Assembly (NCBI GenBank): GCA_018823745.1
Contig: JAHJHR010000012.1
Location: 558,001-622,000, forward strand
Direction of reading: 5' to 3'
Length of the DNA: 64,000 nt
Source: Alphaproteobacteria bacterium
GTDB lineage: Bacteria; Pseudomonadota; Alphaproteobacteria; Oceanibaculales; Oceanibaculaceae
Shown: piece after piece, positions 27,001 through 35,636 of the stretch
Layout: the number at the start of each line of letters is the position of its first letter
How positions within the stretch are numbered: the first letter of the stretch is position 1
Notes under the pieces: generated by a model
Told to the model about the DNA's origin: nothing
Seen by the model: the letters and a program-made list of their open reading frames with translations, nothing else
The model's database searches: none
Translations under genes and position numbers: made by a program

Positions 27001-28965
27001 CAGCCAGACCGCGGCGAAGGCCTCGTGGAAATTCTGCTTGGTGCGGGCGATGTCGATGCTGCCGCCATCGGCGGTCTGCAGCCGGAAATCGTGAATCCAC
27101 ACCGCCTGGTCCATGGTGCTGGGCTGGATCTCGAAGGGCACCTCGCTGATCGCGCGCAGCCCCATATGCTCCAGCATCGGCAGGATATCGGACAGCGGCA
27201 CCGGCTGGCCGGCGCGGTAGACCTTGAAATGCACGGCGTTGTCGGCGGCCTCGATCGGCCGGTACAGATTCATCGCCAGCGGGGCACCCTGGCGCAGCGT
27301 CTCGATACGCTCGATATCCAGCAGCGCCGACTGGGCATTGAAATAATCGGCATAGCCCGGCGGGAAGGCCCGGCCATAGCCCTGGAACAGATGCAGCCCC
27401 TGTTCCTCGCCCTTGGCCTCGACCAGCGCCTCGGACAGCTTGTCAGACCAGGAGCGGCCCACGGCGATCAGCCGCTGCTCCAGCTCGCGGACATCGTAGG
27501 GCGGGATGCTTCCCCGTGTCGTTTTGATAATGAAATGAACCCGCGCCAGCACGGAATCGGAGAGCTGGGTATAGAAGGCCGCCAGCGTGCCGTTGAAGGT
27601 TTTCTCCAGCAGCTTCTGGATGCGGATGCGCAGATCGGTGTTGAAATTGTCGCGCGGCACATAGACCAGGCAGGAGATATGGCGCTCGAACGGGTCGCGC
27701 CGGACGAACAGCGCGATGCGCTGGCGTTCCTGCAGATGCAGGATGCCGAGCGACATTTCGAACAGCTCGTCATCATTGATCTGGAACAGCTCGTCGCGCG
27801 GGAAGGTCTCCAAGATATGCACCAGCGCCTTGCCGTCATGGCTGGCCGGCGGGAAGCCGGCACGCAGCAGGATGCGCTCGACCTTGCGGCGCAGCAGCGG
27901 GATGCTGTGCGGCGGCTGGTTATAGGCGACCGAGGTGAACAGCCCGACAAAGCGGTGCTCGCCGATCACCTTGCCGGCGGCATCGAACCGCTTCACCGCG
28001 ATGGAATCCATATGCACGGTGCGGTGCACGGTGGCCAGCCGGTTGGTCTTCACCACATCGATCAGCGAGGGCTGCAGCAGATAGTCGCGCACATCATCGG
28101 GCAGCTGGCCCAATTCGCGCATGCCATCGAAGACCCGGATCTCGGAATCGCGCAGGATGCCCAGGCCGCTCTCGCCGACGACATTGCGGGTGGCCTGCTT
28201 GCCGCGCCCTTCATAGGCGTATTCGCGGTAGCCCAGGAAGGTGAAATGGTCATCCTCGACCCAGCGCAGGAAGGCGCAGGCCTCGGCCATCTCCTCTGCG
28301 TCAAGCCCGGCGGGTGGTGCCTTCTCGATGGCGTCGATCTGCGCCAGCATGGCCTGGCGCATCTTGCGCCAATCCTCCACCGCCGCCCGGACATCGGCCA
28401 GAACCGTCTGCATCCGGGTCTCGATGTCGCGCAGCACGGCCGGGTCGGATTGCTCCGACACTTCCAGATGCATGACCGATTCGCTGATCACATCCTCGGG
28501 CAGGGGCTTGGTCTTGCCGGGTTTTCCATTGTGCTCGACCAGTTCAATCAGCTCGCCCTTGGTGTTACGGCGTATTTTGGCGATGGGGTGGATGACCAGA
28601 TGCACGGTCAGCCCGCGCCGCGTCGCCTCGGCCGTGACCGAATCGACCAGGAACGGCATGTCGTCGTTCACCACCTCGATCACGGTATGGCTGGAGCGCC
28701 AGCCATGCGATTCGAAATGCGGGTTGAAGGCGCGCACCTTGGCCTCGCCGGGCTTGCGCTGGGCGGCGAAGCTCCAGGCGGACAGCGCCGCGCCCAGGAT
28801 ATTCTCGGGCTCGCGCTCGATCAGATCATCCGGCGGGACATTGGCATAGAGCAGCCGCAGGAAGGCCTCGGCCGGTCCGGCCTGCTCCGGCTTCAGCCTG
28901 TCGTGGACCAGGCGTGCGACATCATTGATGACGTCCTGCTTGCGGCTTTCGAGCTTACCGGCCAT
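24088..28965 (-). CDS. gdhB: NAD-specific glutamate dehydrogenase, large (about 180 kDa) type
   Basis: A 1625-residue protein of the L-GDH180 class, which oxidatively deaminates glutamate to 2-oxoglutarate and is usually catabolic. A long N-terminal region with ACT-like regulatory segments (for example the VIEVVNDDMPFLVDSV stretch) precedes the central catalytic domain, recognisable by GGIRWSDRKEDFRTEV and KNAVIVPVGSKGG (about 770-830), and a C-terminal helical domain. The ATG at 28965 has a GGAGGGG ribosome site, whereas the frame extension to 29007 does not. The UMF1 transporter follows at nine bases. The symbol follows common usage for this class. Confidence 0.95.
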   Translation of the reverse strand: MAGKLESRKQDVINDVARLVHDRLKPEQAGPAEAFLRLLYANVPPDDLIEREPENILGAALSAWSFAAQRKPGEAKVRAFNPHFESHGWRSSHTVIEVVNDDMPFLVDSVTAEATRRGLTVHLVIHPIAKIRRNTKGELIELVEHNGKPGKTKPLPEDVISESVMHLEVSEQSDPAVLRDIETRMQTVLADVRAAVEDWRKMRQAMLAQIDAIEKAPPAGLDAEEMAEACAFLRWVEDDHFTFLGYREYAYEGRGKQATRNVVGESGLGILRDSEIRVFDGMRELGQLPDDVRDYLLQPSLIDVVKTNRLATVHRTVHMDSIAVKRFDAAGKVIGEHRFVGLFTSVAYNQPPHSIPLLRRKVERILLRAGFPPASHDGKALVHILETFPRDELFQINDDELFEMSLGILHLQERQRIALFVRRDPFERHISCLVYVPRDNFNTDLRIRIQKLLEKTFNGTLAAFYTQLSDSVLARVHFIIKTTRGSIPPYDVRELEQRLIAVGRSWSDKLSEALVEAKGEEQGLHLFQGYGRAFPPGYADYFNAQSALLDIERIETLRQGAPLAMNLYRPIEAADNAVHFKVYRAGQPVPLSDILPMLEHMGLRAISEVPFEIQPSTMDQAVWIHDFRLQTADGGSIDIARTKQNFHEAFAAVWLGEAEDDGFNRLVMRAGLTARQAAIMRAYAKYLKQTGFTFSQDYIEQTLAKYPHVARLVVDLFTTRFDPNQSKSAATKARGILVEIEHALDAVSNLDEDRILRRFVNLVDVTLRTNAFQPDSAGQPKPYISFKLDSQRIDELPLPRPMVEIWVYSPRVEAVHLRGGKVARGGIRWSDRKEDFRTEVLGLMKAQMVKNAVIVPVGSKGGFVVKRPPAEGGREALMEEVIACYKTFMYGMLDITDNVKGTTILPPDNVIRLDEDDPYLVVAADKGTATFSDIANSVSVQYGFWLGDAFASGGSAGYDHKKMGITARGAWEGVKRHFREIGRDIQSEDFTVAGVGDMSGDVFGNGMLLSPHIRLIAAFNHLHIFIDPNPDAATSLVERQRLFDLPRSNWTDYNEALLSKGGAIFDRKAKSLKLSPEARAALGITRETVTPNELMNAILLAEVDLLWFGGIGSYVKARGETNAEAGDRANDAIRINGQDIRAKVVGEGANLGMTQRGRIEYAARGGRINTDFIDNSAGVDCSDHEVNIKILLGGVVSGGDMTEKQRNKLLTEMTEAVGEHVLRHNYLQTQAISIEQTVAPELLDTHARLMRHLERGGKLDRAIEYLPDDEALTERAASGEGLTRPELAILLSYSKIALYNDLLDSDLPDDPLLVEDLLRYFPERLRAQYKDHIAQHRLRREIITTVTTNSMVNRVGSGFVTAIQEKTGRTPSDIARAYTISREAFALRDRWSEIEDLDGKVPASVQIEMLLELGRLTERATLWFLAHGEQPLDISQSIKAFGPGIGALQSALDRVMSPQELEGLQQRAAAYTGHGISASLATEVAAVDYLASAPDIVRIAAASDKADTADVARIYFAIGSRFGLDWLRSAAGALPVDTHWQKIALTTAIDDLYQHQSLLTRKVLDHAKAQSLALDTDAIDSWAAANDTATAKAAQLLADLRATPGGVDLAMLTVANAQIRALLLG

Positions 28966-29113
28966 GACCCCTCCATTGGCGCCCGCCATCCCCGGCCCTG
29001 CCGCCATTCCAGCGGCAGGCCGTTGGGCGCAATTTGGCTCAAGCTAACGCAAACCGGTGCGGGAAAGAAGCCACATGCGGGGGAGCCAAAAAGAAACGCC
29101 CGGCCCAAAAGCA

Positions 29114-29141
29114 AACGACCGGCAGGGGGCTGCCGGTCGTT
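29114..29141 (-). terminator. Terminator downstream of the porin gene
   Basis: AACGACCGGCAG and CTGCCGGTCGTT form a perfect 12-pair stem around GGGG. On the minus strand it comes 27 bases after the porin stop and is followed by TGCTTTTGG, a short T-run. It separates the porin from the NAD-GDH gene. Confidence 0.8.
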
Positions 29142-29168
29142 GCCGTTGTCAGGTCGAAGCAGAGAGCG

Positions 29169-30248
29169 TCAGAAACTCAGGAAGGTGCCGAAGTAAACGG
29201 CAAACGCCTTGTCATCCGCTCCCGTCGCCGGTGCCGGGCTGAAATCGCCCAGGATCACGCCGGTGGCGAATTTAACGCCCTCGATCGGTGTGTAGGAAGC
29301 GGCAATGTCGACCAGCTTGGATTCAGCACTGGTGCCTTCATCCTCGCCGTTGAAATAGGTCACGCCGAAGCCATAGGGCCCGGTTTCGTAGATGATGCCG
29401 ACATCCCAGGCCTTGCCGTCATTGCTGCCGGACAGGCCATTATTGAACTTGGCGTAGGAACCGCCGACGGTGAAGCCGGCGAAGCCGACATTCAGGCCGA
29501 AGGAATAGGCCTTGTAATCGTCGAAGGTACCGGCCGCGTCATTGGCGCCCAGCGTGGCGAATTCATAGCCCGCCGACATGCCCAGCTCGACCGCGCCGAT
29601 CTCACGGGTATAGCTGGCGCCAAGGCTGAACCAATCCTGCTGCTCGCCCATCACATTCTTCGGCAGAACGCCGAAGCCCTGGGTGTTGCCGCTGGTGTTG
29701 GAGACGTCCGGCACATAGGAAACGCCGAACTGGAAGCCGGAGAATTCCGGGGTGAAATAGGTGATCTTGTTGGCATCGTCCGACTGCACCAGATAGGTCG
29801 ATGTCGGCGCGCCGTTATTCTCGTAAGGCGCGAAATTCGGCGTGTTCACGCCAATGCCGACATAGGGCGCCTGGTAATGCATCAGGAAGGCGGCGGTTTC
29901 CTTCGATCCCAACTGCACCTTACCGAAACCGCCTTCGAGGTACATGTAGACCTCGTCCATCGGGCCGTTGGTGTCGCCGGTGTTGACGATTTCCAGTGCC
30001 GCAGAGAAGCCGACCGTCAGGCCGTTATCCAGCTTGGTCTCGCCATTGAAGTCCAGCTCGCCCTCGTGGCGGAAATGGACCTTCTTAAAATCAGACGCGC
30101 CGTCCTGGCTGGTATAGCTGACGACATTTTCGTAATAGCCGTTGACCGACAGGCTGATCGGATCGATCGCCATGGCGGGCTGGACGGCGCCGCTCACTGC
30201 CATACCGGCAGCCACCAGGCCGGTGGTCCCCAACAATGCATGTTTCAT
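29169..30248 (-). CDS. Outer-membrane porin (16-strand general porin type)
   Basis: A 359-residue protein with a clear signal peptide (MKHALLGTTGLVAAGMAV, cleavage near PAMA). The mature part alternates short aromatic and polar strands typical of a beta barrel and ends in YFGTFLSF, the terminal phenylalanine recognised by the BAM machinery. It resembles the Rhodospirillales and Rhodobacter-type porins that let small solutes cross the outer membrane. The ATG at 30248 is chosen because it starts the signal peptide and has a GAGGGG ribosome site. It stands alone, with its own promoter region and a strong terminator. Confidence 0.9.
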   Translation of the reverse strand: MKHALLGTTGLVAAGMAVSGAVQPAMAIDPISLSVNGYYENVVSYTSQDGASDFKKVHFRHEGELDFNGETKLDNGLTVGFSAALEIVNTGDTNGPMDEVYMYLEGGFGKVQLGSKETAAFLMHYQAPYVGIGVNTPNFAPYENNGAPTSTYLVQSDDANKITYFTPEFSGFQFGVSYVPDVSNTSGNTQGFGVLPKNVMGEQQDWFSLGASYTREIGAVELGMSAGYEFATLGANDAAGTFDDYKAYSFGLNVGFAGFTVGGSYAKFNNGLSGSNDGKAWDVGIIYETGPYGFGVTYFNGEDEGTSAESKLVDIAASYTPIEGVKFATGVILGDFSPAPATGADDKAFAVYFGTFLSF

Positions 30249-30540
30249 CTGGTCTGCCCCTCGCTGCAATAGCCCCTGTTTCAGATCATATCGGCCCCAT
30301 TCCACCGACATGACCGGCACTTATAGCGCCATGAGAGTATGATGAAATTGCAATAAATATGCCGCGTCAACTTACTTCTTGTTCACTCTCGACAAGAACA
30401 GAAAATCTCTATCAAGAAAAAGGCGAATGAGTGTTTGCAATGCAGAAACAAGCACAAGAAAGTAGCATCTGGCGAAAATTTGCGCAGAAGATGTGGCGGC
30501 GGGAGTGGTGGCGTGCGGGGGGCATCAGGCCCGAAACGCA
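30249..30540. other. Non-coding region upstream of the porin gene
   Basis: About 290 bases, noticeably richer in A+T than the rest of the window, especially 30330-30480. I see no credible gene. It holds the probable porin promoter (30342-30370) and a long 5' leader. The remainder, toward the tRNA-Gly terminator, shows no structure I can name; a small RNA cannot be excluded. Confidence 0.5.
30342..30370 (-). promoter_or_regulatory. Candidate porin promoter
   Basis: On the minus strand TTGACG (30365-30370) is followed by 17 bases and TTTCAT (30342-30347), which matches the -10 consensus at four of six positions. It would give a leader of about 90 bases before the porin start. Confidence 0.4.
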
Positions 30541-30568
30541 AAAAGGACCGGCGCTGGCCGGTCCTTTT
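30541..30568 (-). terminator. Terminator of tRNA-Gly
   Basis: AAAAGGACCGGC and GCCGGTCCTTTT form a 12-pair stem around GCTG, seven bases past the tRNA 3' end on the minus strand and running into a T-stretch. Confidence 0.8.
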
Positions 30569-30574
30569 CGTATT

Positions 30575-30649
30575 TGGAGCGGGCGAAGGGATTCGAACCC
30601 TCGACCCCAACCTTGGCAAGGTTGTGCTCTACCCCTGAGCTACGCCCGC
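30575..30649 (-). tRNA. tRNA-Gly (anticodon GCC)
   Basis: The 75-base minus-strand sequence folds as a cloverleaf: GCGGGCG acceptor pairing with CGCCCGC, D-arm GCTC...GAGC, anticodon stem CAACC/GGTTG around TTGCCAA (anticodon GCC), and T-arm GAGGG/CCCTT with loop TTCGAAT. CCA is encoded. It has its own promoter (30691-30718) and terminator. Confidence 0.97.
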
Positions 30650-30690
30650 ATTGGGTACGCCAGAAGCCGACAGGCCTTGGCGAGGCCGCG

Positions 30691-30718
30691 ATAATACTCA
30701 TTGCGAGGCCCTTTGCAA
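30691..30718 (-). promoter_or_regulatory. Promoter of tRNA-Gly
   Basis: On the minus strand TTGCAA (30713-30718) is separated by 16 bases from TATTAT (30691-30696). Transcription would start about 35 bases before the mature tRNA, leaving a short 5' leader for RNase P to remove. Confidence 0.55.
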
Positions 30719-30814
30719 GCGGTGTTTCGCGGAAAATTTCAGTGGCCTGCCAGCCTTTCCGGTCGCCTCTTTCCGGTTGAGGCAAGGGCAGGGGATTGGC
30801 TAGGCTGCCTGCCC

Positions 30815-31345
30815 ATGAGCACAGATCATCATGACAGCGCGGCCGAGGCGCCGCCAACCTCCCCCGACGCGCTGCTGGCCTTCCTTGCCGATCTCGGCAT
30901 CGAGGTGGCCGTGCATCGCCATCCGCCGCTGTTCACCGTGGAGGATTCCAAGGCGTTGCGCGGCGATCTGCCGGGCGGCCATTGCAAGAACCTGTTCCTG
31001 AAGGACAAGAAGGGGCAGGTCTGGCTGGTGGTGACGCTGGAGGACCGGCGCGTCGACATGAAGAGCCTGGACAAGAGTATCGGCGCGGCGCGGCTCTCCT
31101 TCGCCAGCGCCGACAGGCTGTGGGCCATGCTGGGCGTGCGGCCGGGCGCGGTGACGCCAATGGCCGCGATCAACGACCGGGACGGGGCGGTGCGCGTCGT
31201 GCTGGACAAGGCGATGCTGGCGCGTGACCCGCTGAACTACCACCCGCTGGTGAATGACCAGACCATCGCCATCCGTCCGGACGATCTGGTCACTTTCCTG
31301 AAGGCGACCGGCCATGACCCGCTGATCGTCGATCTCGACGGCTGA
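30815..31345 (+). CDS. YbaK/ProX-type aminoacyl-tRNA deacylase
   Basis: A 176-residue protein whose whole length after residue 15 is the YbaK/prolyl-tRNA-synthetase-associated editing domain. Features are HRHPPLFTVEDSKAL near the start, the lysine-containing HCKNLFLKDKKGQVWLV, and the C-terminal DPLNYHPLVNDQTIAI with ATGHDP. Stand-alone members (ProX/PrdX, ProXp-ala) hydrolyse mischarged tRNAs such as Ala-tRNA-Pro. The start at 30815 is the first ATG giving only domain sequence. No obvious operon partner. Confidence 0.88.
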   Translation: MSTDHHDSAAEAPPTSPDALLAFLADLGIEVAVHRHPPLFTVEDSKALRGDLPGGHCKNLFLKDKKGQVWLVVTLEDRRVDMKSLDKSIGAARLSFASADRLWAMLGVRPGAVTPMAAINDRDGAVRVVLDKAMLARDPLNYHPLVNDQTIAIRPDDLVTFLKATGHDPLIVDLDG

Positions 31346-31353
31346 ACGCATGT

Positions 31354-31377
31354 CGATGGGGTTGTCAGCCCCCATCG
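31354..31377 (+). terminator. Weak terminator-like hairpin after the deacylase gene
   Basis: CGATGGGG and CCCCATCG make an eight-pair stem with an eight-base loop, eight bases after the stop codon. No T-run follows, so termination efficiency is doubtful. Confidence 0.3.
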
Positions 31378-31486
31378 CAACAGCCACATTGCGTTTGCTC
31401 CGGTGCCACGGGCGTTTTCGGGCACCCAACAGCTCTCCCGGCGGTTCACCGCGGGCGGGCAACAATGCGACCAGGACGATAAAGCC

Positions 31487-32428
31487 ATGGATATTATTCT
31501 GGGTGGCCCTAAGCCGGCTGCGACCGGTGCCGCCGGGGCAAATGCCTATGTAAAGGACAGCTCGACCGCCGCCTTCATGGTGGATGTGATCGAGGCATCG
31601 GCGCAGCAGCCGGTAATCGTCGATTTCTGGGCGCCCTGGTGCGGCCCGTGCAAGCAGCTTGGCCCGGCGCTGGAGAAGGCGGTGGCGGAGGCCAAGGGTG
31701 CTGTCCGCATGGTGAAGATCAATGTCGACGAGAATCCCGAGCTGTCGGCCCAGCTGCGCATACAGTCGATCCCGACCGTCTATGCGTTTTTCCAGGGCCA
31801 GCCGATCGACGCCTTCCAGGGCGCGCTGCCGGACAGCCAGGTAAAGACCTTTGTGAAGCGGCTGATCGAGCAGGCCGGTGCCGCCGGTGGGCCCGATGCC
31901 GCTGTGGCGGAGGCGCTGGAGCAGGCCGCCCAGCTGATGGAGGACGGCAATGCACCGCAGGCCGCCGCGCTGTATTCGCGCATCCTGCAGCATGATTCGG
32001 AGAATGCGCCGGCCGCCGCCGGGCTGATCCGCGCCCTGATCGCCACCGGCCGGGCCGACCAGGCCAAGGCGATGCTGGCGCAATTATCGCCCGAGATGCT
32101 GAAGCTGCCGGAACTCACCAGCGCCGCCCAGGCATTGGCGCTGGCCGAGGAGGCTGCCGCGGCGGCGGGTGAGCTGACCGCGCTGCAGGAGAGACTGGCG
32201 GCCGATCCGAACGATCATGAGGCGCGCCTGAAGCTGGCGATGGCGCTCTATGCCACCGGTGACAAGGAGGCCGCCGCCGAGGCGCTGCTGGAGAGCATCC
32301 GGCGCAATCGGAGCTGGAATGAAGAGGCCGCGCGCAAGCAGCTGATCAAGTTTTTTGAGGCCTGGGGGCCGATGGATCCGGTCACGGCCTCGTCGCGGCG
32401 CATGTTGTCCTCCATATTGTTTGCATGA
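31487..32428 (+). CDS. cnoX: CnoX/YbbN-type chaperedoxin (thioredoxin plus TPR)
   Basis: A 313-residue protein: an N-terminal thioredoxin fold (about 25-130) with an intact redox site WAPWCGPCKQ, followed by a C-terminal TPR-like helical region. This is the CnoX (YbbN) layout; CnoX holds unfolded or oxidised proteins and passes them to GroEL or DnaK. Unlike the E. coli protein, which lacks one active-site cysteine, this one keeps CGPC and should be able to reduce disulfides. The start at 31487 is preferred over an upstream in-frame ATG at 31403. It overlaps the next gene by ATGA. Confidence 0.9.
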   Translation: MDIILGGPKPAATGAAGANAYVKDSSTAAFMVDVIEASAQQPVIVDFWAPWCGPCKQLGPALEKAVAEAKGAVRMVKINVDENPELSAQLRIQSIPTVYAFFQGQPIDAFQGALPDSQVKTFVKRLIEQAGAAGGPDAAVAEALEQAAQLMEDGNAPQAAALYSRILQHDSENAPAAAGLIRALIATGRADQAKAMLAQLSPEMLKLPELTSAAQALALAEEAAAAAGELTALQERLAADPNDHEARLKLAMALYATGDKEAAAEALLESIRRNRSWNEEAARKQLIKFFEAWGPMDPVTASSRRMLSSILFA

Positions 32429-33093
32429 CAGACTCACCCTTCGACCCAAAATTCGAGACTTTGCCGGCCTCGCTGCCGATTTTCCCGCTTCAGGGCGTGC
32501 TGCTTCTGCCGCGCGGAAGGCTGCCGCTGAACATCTTTGAGCCGCGCTATCTGGCAATGGCCCAGGATGCGCTGGCCGGCGACCGGCTGATCGGCATGGT
32601 GCAGCCGAGAACGGAAAACGCCTCTGGCGACACAGGCGTGCCCGACATTTATCCCATCGCCTGTGCCGGCCGGATGACCGCCTTTGCCGAAACCGATGAT
32701 GGCCGCTATCTGATCACGCTGACCGGTCTGTGCCGTTTCCGGGTGGTGGAGGAGATCGCGACCATGCGGGGCTATCGCCGGGTTGCCGCCGATTGGGCGC
32801 CCTATGCGCTGGACATGGAGCTGGATTCTGTCTCCGGGCTGGACCGAGAGAGCTTTGAGCACAGCCTGGCCGATTATTTTCGCCTGCACGGTATCCAGGC
32901 GGATTGGGCGACGATCAAGGATGCGCCGGATGAACGGCTGATCACCTCGCTGGCGATGATCTGCCCCTTCGAGCCGCCGGAGAAACAGGCGCTGCTGGAG
33001 GCCGCCACCCTGGCCGACCGGGCGCAGATCATCACCACTTTGGTCGAGATGGCCGTGGCGCAGCGCGGCGGCGCCGAGCCGGCGCGGCATTGA
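32425..33093 (+). CDS. Lon N-terminal (substrate-binding) domain protein
   Basis: A 222-residue protein made only of the Lon protease N-terminal domain (LPIFPLQGVLLLPRGRLPLNIFEPRYLAM near residue 17), with no ATPase or protease domain. Such proteins are widespread and presumably bind misfolded or tagged proteins. It overlaps cnoX by four bases (ATGA), which argues for coupled translation and a shared protein-quality role. Trm112 and DUF971 proteins follow in the same operon. Confidence 0.92.
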   Translation: MTDSPFDPKFETLPASLPIFPLQGVLLLPRGRLPLNIFEPRYLAMAQDALAGDRLIGMVQPRTENASGDTGVPDIYPIACAGRMTAFAETDDGRYLITLTGLCRFRVVEEIATMRGYRRVAADWAPYALDMELDSVSGLDRESFEHSLADYFRLHGIQADWATIKDAPDERLITSLAMICPFEPPEKQALLEAATLADRAQIITTLVEMAVAQRGGAEPARH

Positions 33094-33117
33094 CATAGAA
33101 CGGACGGGAAGACAGCC

Positions 33118-33336
33118 ATGAGCGAGACAAAGCCGGCGTCATCCGGGGGGATCGACCCCCGGCTGCTGGAAATACTGGTCTGCCCGCTGACCAAATCGGG
33201 GCTGCGCTATGATGCGGACCGGCAGGAGCTGATCAGCGACCAGGCCGGGCTGGCCTATCCGATCCGCGACGGCATCCCGATCATGCTGATCGACGAGGCG
33301 CGTCAATTGGCCGATGGCGAGACCAGACCGAAATGA
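33118..33336 (+). CDS. Trm112/YcaR family protein
   Basis: A 72-residue protein with [17 protein letters not shown] and [17 protein letters not shown], the Trm112 signature. Eukaryotic Trm112 activates methyltransferases; the bacterial short form usually lacks the zinc cysteines, as here (one cysteine only), and its partner is unknown. It lies 24 bases after the LonN gene and overlaps the DUF971 gene by ATGA. Confidence 0.9.
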   Translation: MSETKPASSGGIDPRLLEILVCPLTKSGLRYDADRQELISDQAGLAYPIRDGIPIMLIDEARQLADGETRPK

Positions 33337-33719
33337 GTGATGGCTTCGACACCGAGTTCTGGCCAACCGAGGTCAAGCTGAAGAAGGCCGAGAAGGCGGT
33401 CGAGATCGTCTTCGACAATGGCCGGCGCTTCGTGCTGCCGGCGGAATACCTGCGGGTGGAAAGCCCCTCGGCCGAGGTTCAGGGTCATGGCCCGTCGCAG
33501 AAGAAGATCGTCGCCGGCCGTGCCCATGTCGGCATCATGGCGCTGGAGCCTGTCGGGAATTACGCCATCCGCATCAAATTTGACGATCTGCACGACACCG
33601 GCATCTTCTCCTGGCGCTATCTCTACGAGCTGGGCGAGCGCCAGACGGAGCTTTGGCAGGCCTATCTCGACGCTATCGCGGCGCAGGGCCTGTCACGGGA
33701 GCCGAAGCGCCGGCAATAA
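33333..33719 (+). CDS. DUF971 (GBBH-like N-terminal domain) protein
   Basis: A 128-residue protein of the DUF971 family, related to the N-terminal domain of gamma-butyrobetaine hydroxylase. It is recognised by [16 protein letters not shown] near residue 29 and [19 protein letters not shown] near 72. Family members have been linked to iron-sulfur cluster handling, but this one has no cysteine ligands that I can see. It overlaps Trm112 at its start and runs 47 bases into the 3' end of the convergent UbiH-type gene. Confidence 0.9.
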   Translation: MSDGFDTEFWPTEVKLKKAEKAVEIVFDNGRRFVLPAEYLRVESPSAEVQGHGPSQKKIVAGRAHVGIMALEPVGNYAIRIKFDDLHDTGIFSWRYLYELGERQTELWQAYLDAIAAQGLSREPKRRQ

Positions 33720-34965
33720 GCGTCGTCGGCGTCTGCCCAAGCAGCGCCCCCAGGCTGCCGCCCATCGTGCCCATGGCGTGGCGCATGAAGAAATGCTTCA
33801 GCGGCGGCACCCGGTTCACGGCGGCGAGGCCCAGCCGGCGGGCCAGCCGCACCGGGGCGATATCGTTGGAAAACAGCCGGTTCAGCCCATCGGTCGCGGC
33901 GATCAGCCCCAGCGTGTCGACGCGTCGGCGCCGGGCATAATCCTCCAGCACCGCTTTGTCACCGAGATCGAGGCCGAGCCGGCTGGCCGCGCCCAGCACA
34001 TCGGCCAACACGCCGATATCGCGCAGCCCCAGATTCAGGCCCTGACCGGCAATCGGGTGGATGGCATGGGCGGCATCGCCGATCAGCGCCAGACGGTGAT
34101 CGACCATCCGCGCGGCCATCAGCAGCGACAGCGGATAGCTCCAGCGCTGGCCGATCAGGCTGAGCCGGCCATAAAAATCGCCAAAGCGCTTGGTCATTTC
34201 GGATTCGAAATCATTTGTGTCCAGCGCCAGCATCTGCGGTGCCAGCTCGGTCTTCTCGGTCCAGACGATGGAGGCGCGGTGCGGGTGGCCGGGAATCCCG
34301 CTCATCGGCAGCAGCGCGAAGGGCCCGGCCGGCAGGAAGCGCTCATGCGCGATGCCGCGATGCGGCTTCTCCAGGCCGACCGAGCAGACAATCCCGGTCT
34401 GCGGATAATCCCAGCGGGTCGAGCGGATGCCGGCGGCCTCGCGGATCGGCGAGTTCTTGCCATCGGCGGCGACGGCCAGGGCGGCCCGGATCACCCGTCC
34501 ATCGGCCAGATGGACTGTTACCCCGCCGGGCGTGCGGTCCAGCCGCTCGACACTGGCCGGGGCGATGAGTGTGATCTCCGGCGTCCGCTCCAGCGCGCGG
34601 GTCAGGGCGCGGCGGGTCACCAGGTTTTCGACGATCCAGCCCATAGGCTCCGTGCCGACCTCTGTATGGTCGTAATGCAGGAACAGGCGGGAATCGCCGT
34701 CGGAGACCCGGATGTCGAGGATGGCACCGGCCTCCGGCGCGATATCCGCCCAGAGGCCAAGGGAATCGAGCAGCTGCTTGGAGCCCAGGGCGATGGCCGA
34801 GCCGCGCCCGTCATAGGCCGCATCACTCATCACAGCCAAAGGCTGGCGGTCGATCACGCAGGCGGCGAGGCCGCGCTGCGCCAGCGCCAGGCCCAGTGTC
34901 ATACCGACCAGCCCGCCGCCGATCACCACGACATCCATCCGCTTATCGTCCTGCCGTGCCGCCAT
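33673..34965 (-). CDS. UbiH/UbiF/COQ6-family FAD-dependent hydroxylase
   Basis: A 430-residue aromatic-ring hydroxylase of ubiquinone biosynthesis. It has the FAD-binding VVVIGGGLVGMTLGLAL, the DG motif in AVAADGKNSPIRE and the GDAAHAIHPIAGQGLNLG motif (about 290-307). Which ring position it hydroxylates cannot be read from one sequence. The ATG at 34965 is chosen; 34938 (MDVVVIGGG), with an AGGA ribosome site, is a real alternative. The open frame continues to 35103, but that part looks non-coding. Its last 47 bases overlap the 3' end of DUF971. Confidence 0.92.
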   Translation of the reverse strand: MAARQDDKRMDVVVIGGGLVGMTLGLALAQRGLAACVIDRQPLAVMSDAAYDGRGSAIALGSKQLLDSLGLWADIAPEAGAILDIRVSDGDSRLFLHYDHTEVGTEPMGWIVENLVTRRALTRALERTPEITLIAPASVERLDRTPGGVTVHLADGRVIRAALAVAADGKNSPIREAAGIRSTRWDYPQTGIVCSVGLEKPHRGIAHERFLPAGPFALLPMSGIPGHPHRASIVWTEKTELAPQMLALDTNDFESEMTKRFGDFYGRLSLIGQRWSYPLSLLMAARMVDHRLALIGDAAHAIHPIAGQGLNLGLRDIGVLADVLGAASRLGLDLGDKAVLEDYARRRRVDTLGLIAATDGLNRLFSNDIAPVRLARRLGLAAVNRVPPLKHFFMRHAMGTMGGSLGALLGQTPTTLIAGASAPVTGPAPR

Positions 34966-35618
<653 letters not shown>

Positions 35619-35636
35619 GATTTTTGCGAGGAGGCA

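Noticed and set aside
25897..29196. Very long open frame (about 1100 codons) on the plus strand opposite NAD-GDH
   Set aside because: It is exactly antisense to a clearly recognised gene, has no recognisable domain, and is of the kind produced by the third-position GC bias of the real gene.
30371..30540. Possible small RNA in the AT-rich region between porin promoter and tRNA-Gly terminator
   Set aside because: No promoter-plus-terminator pair of its own could be identified; the only strong hairpin belongs to tRNA-Gly.
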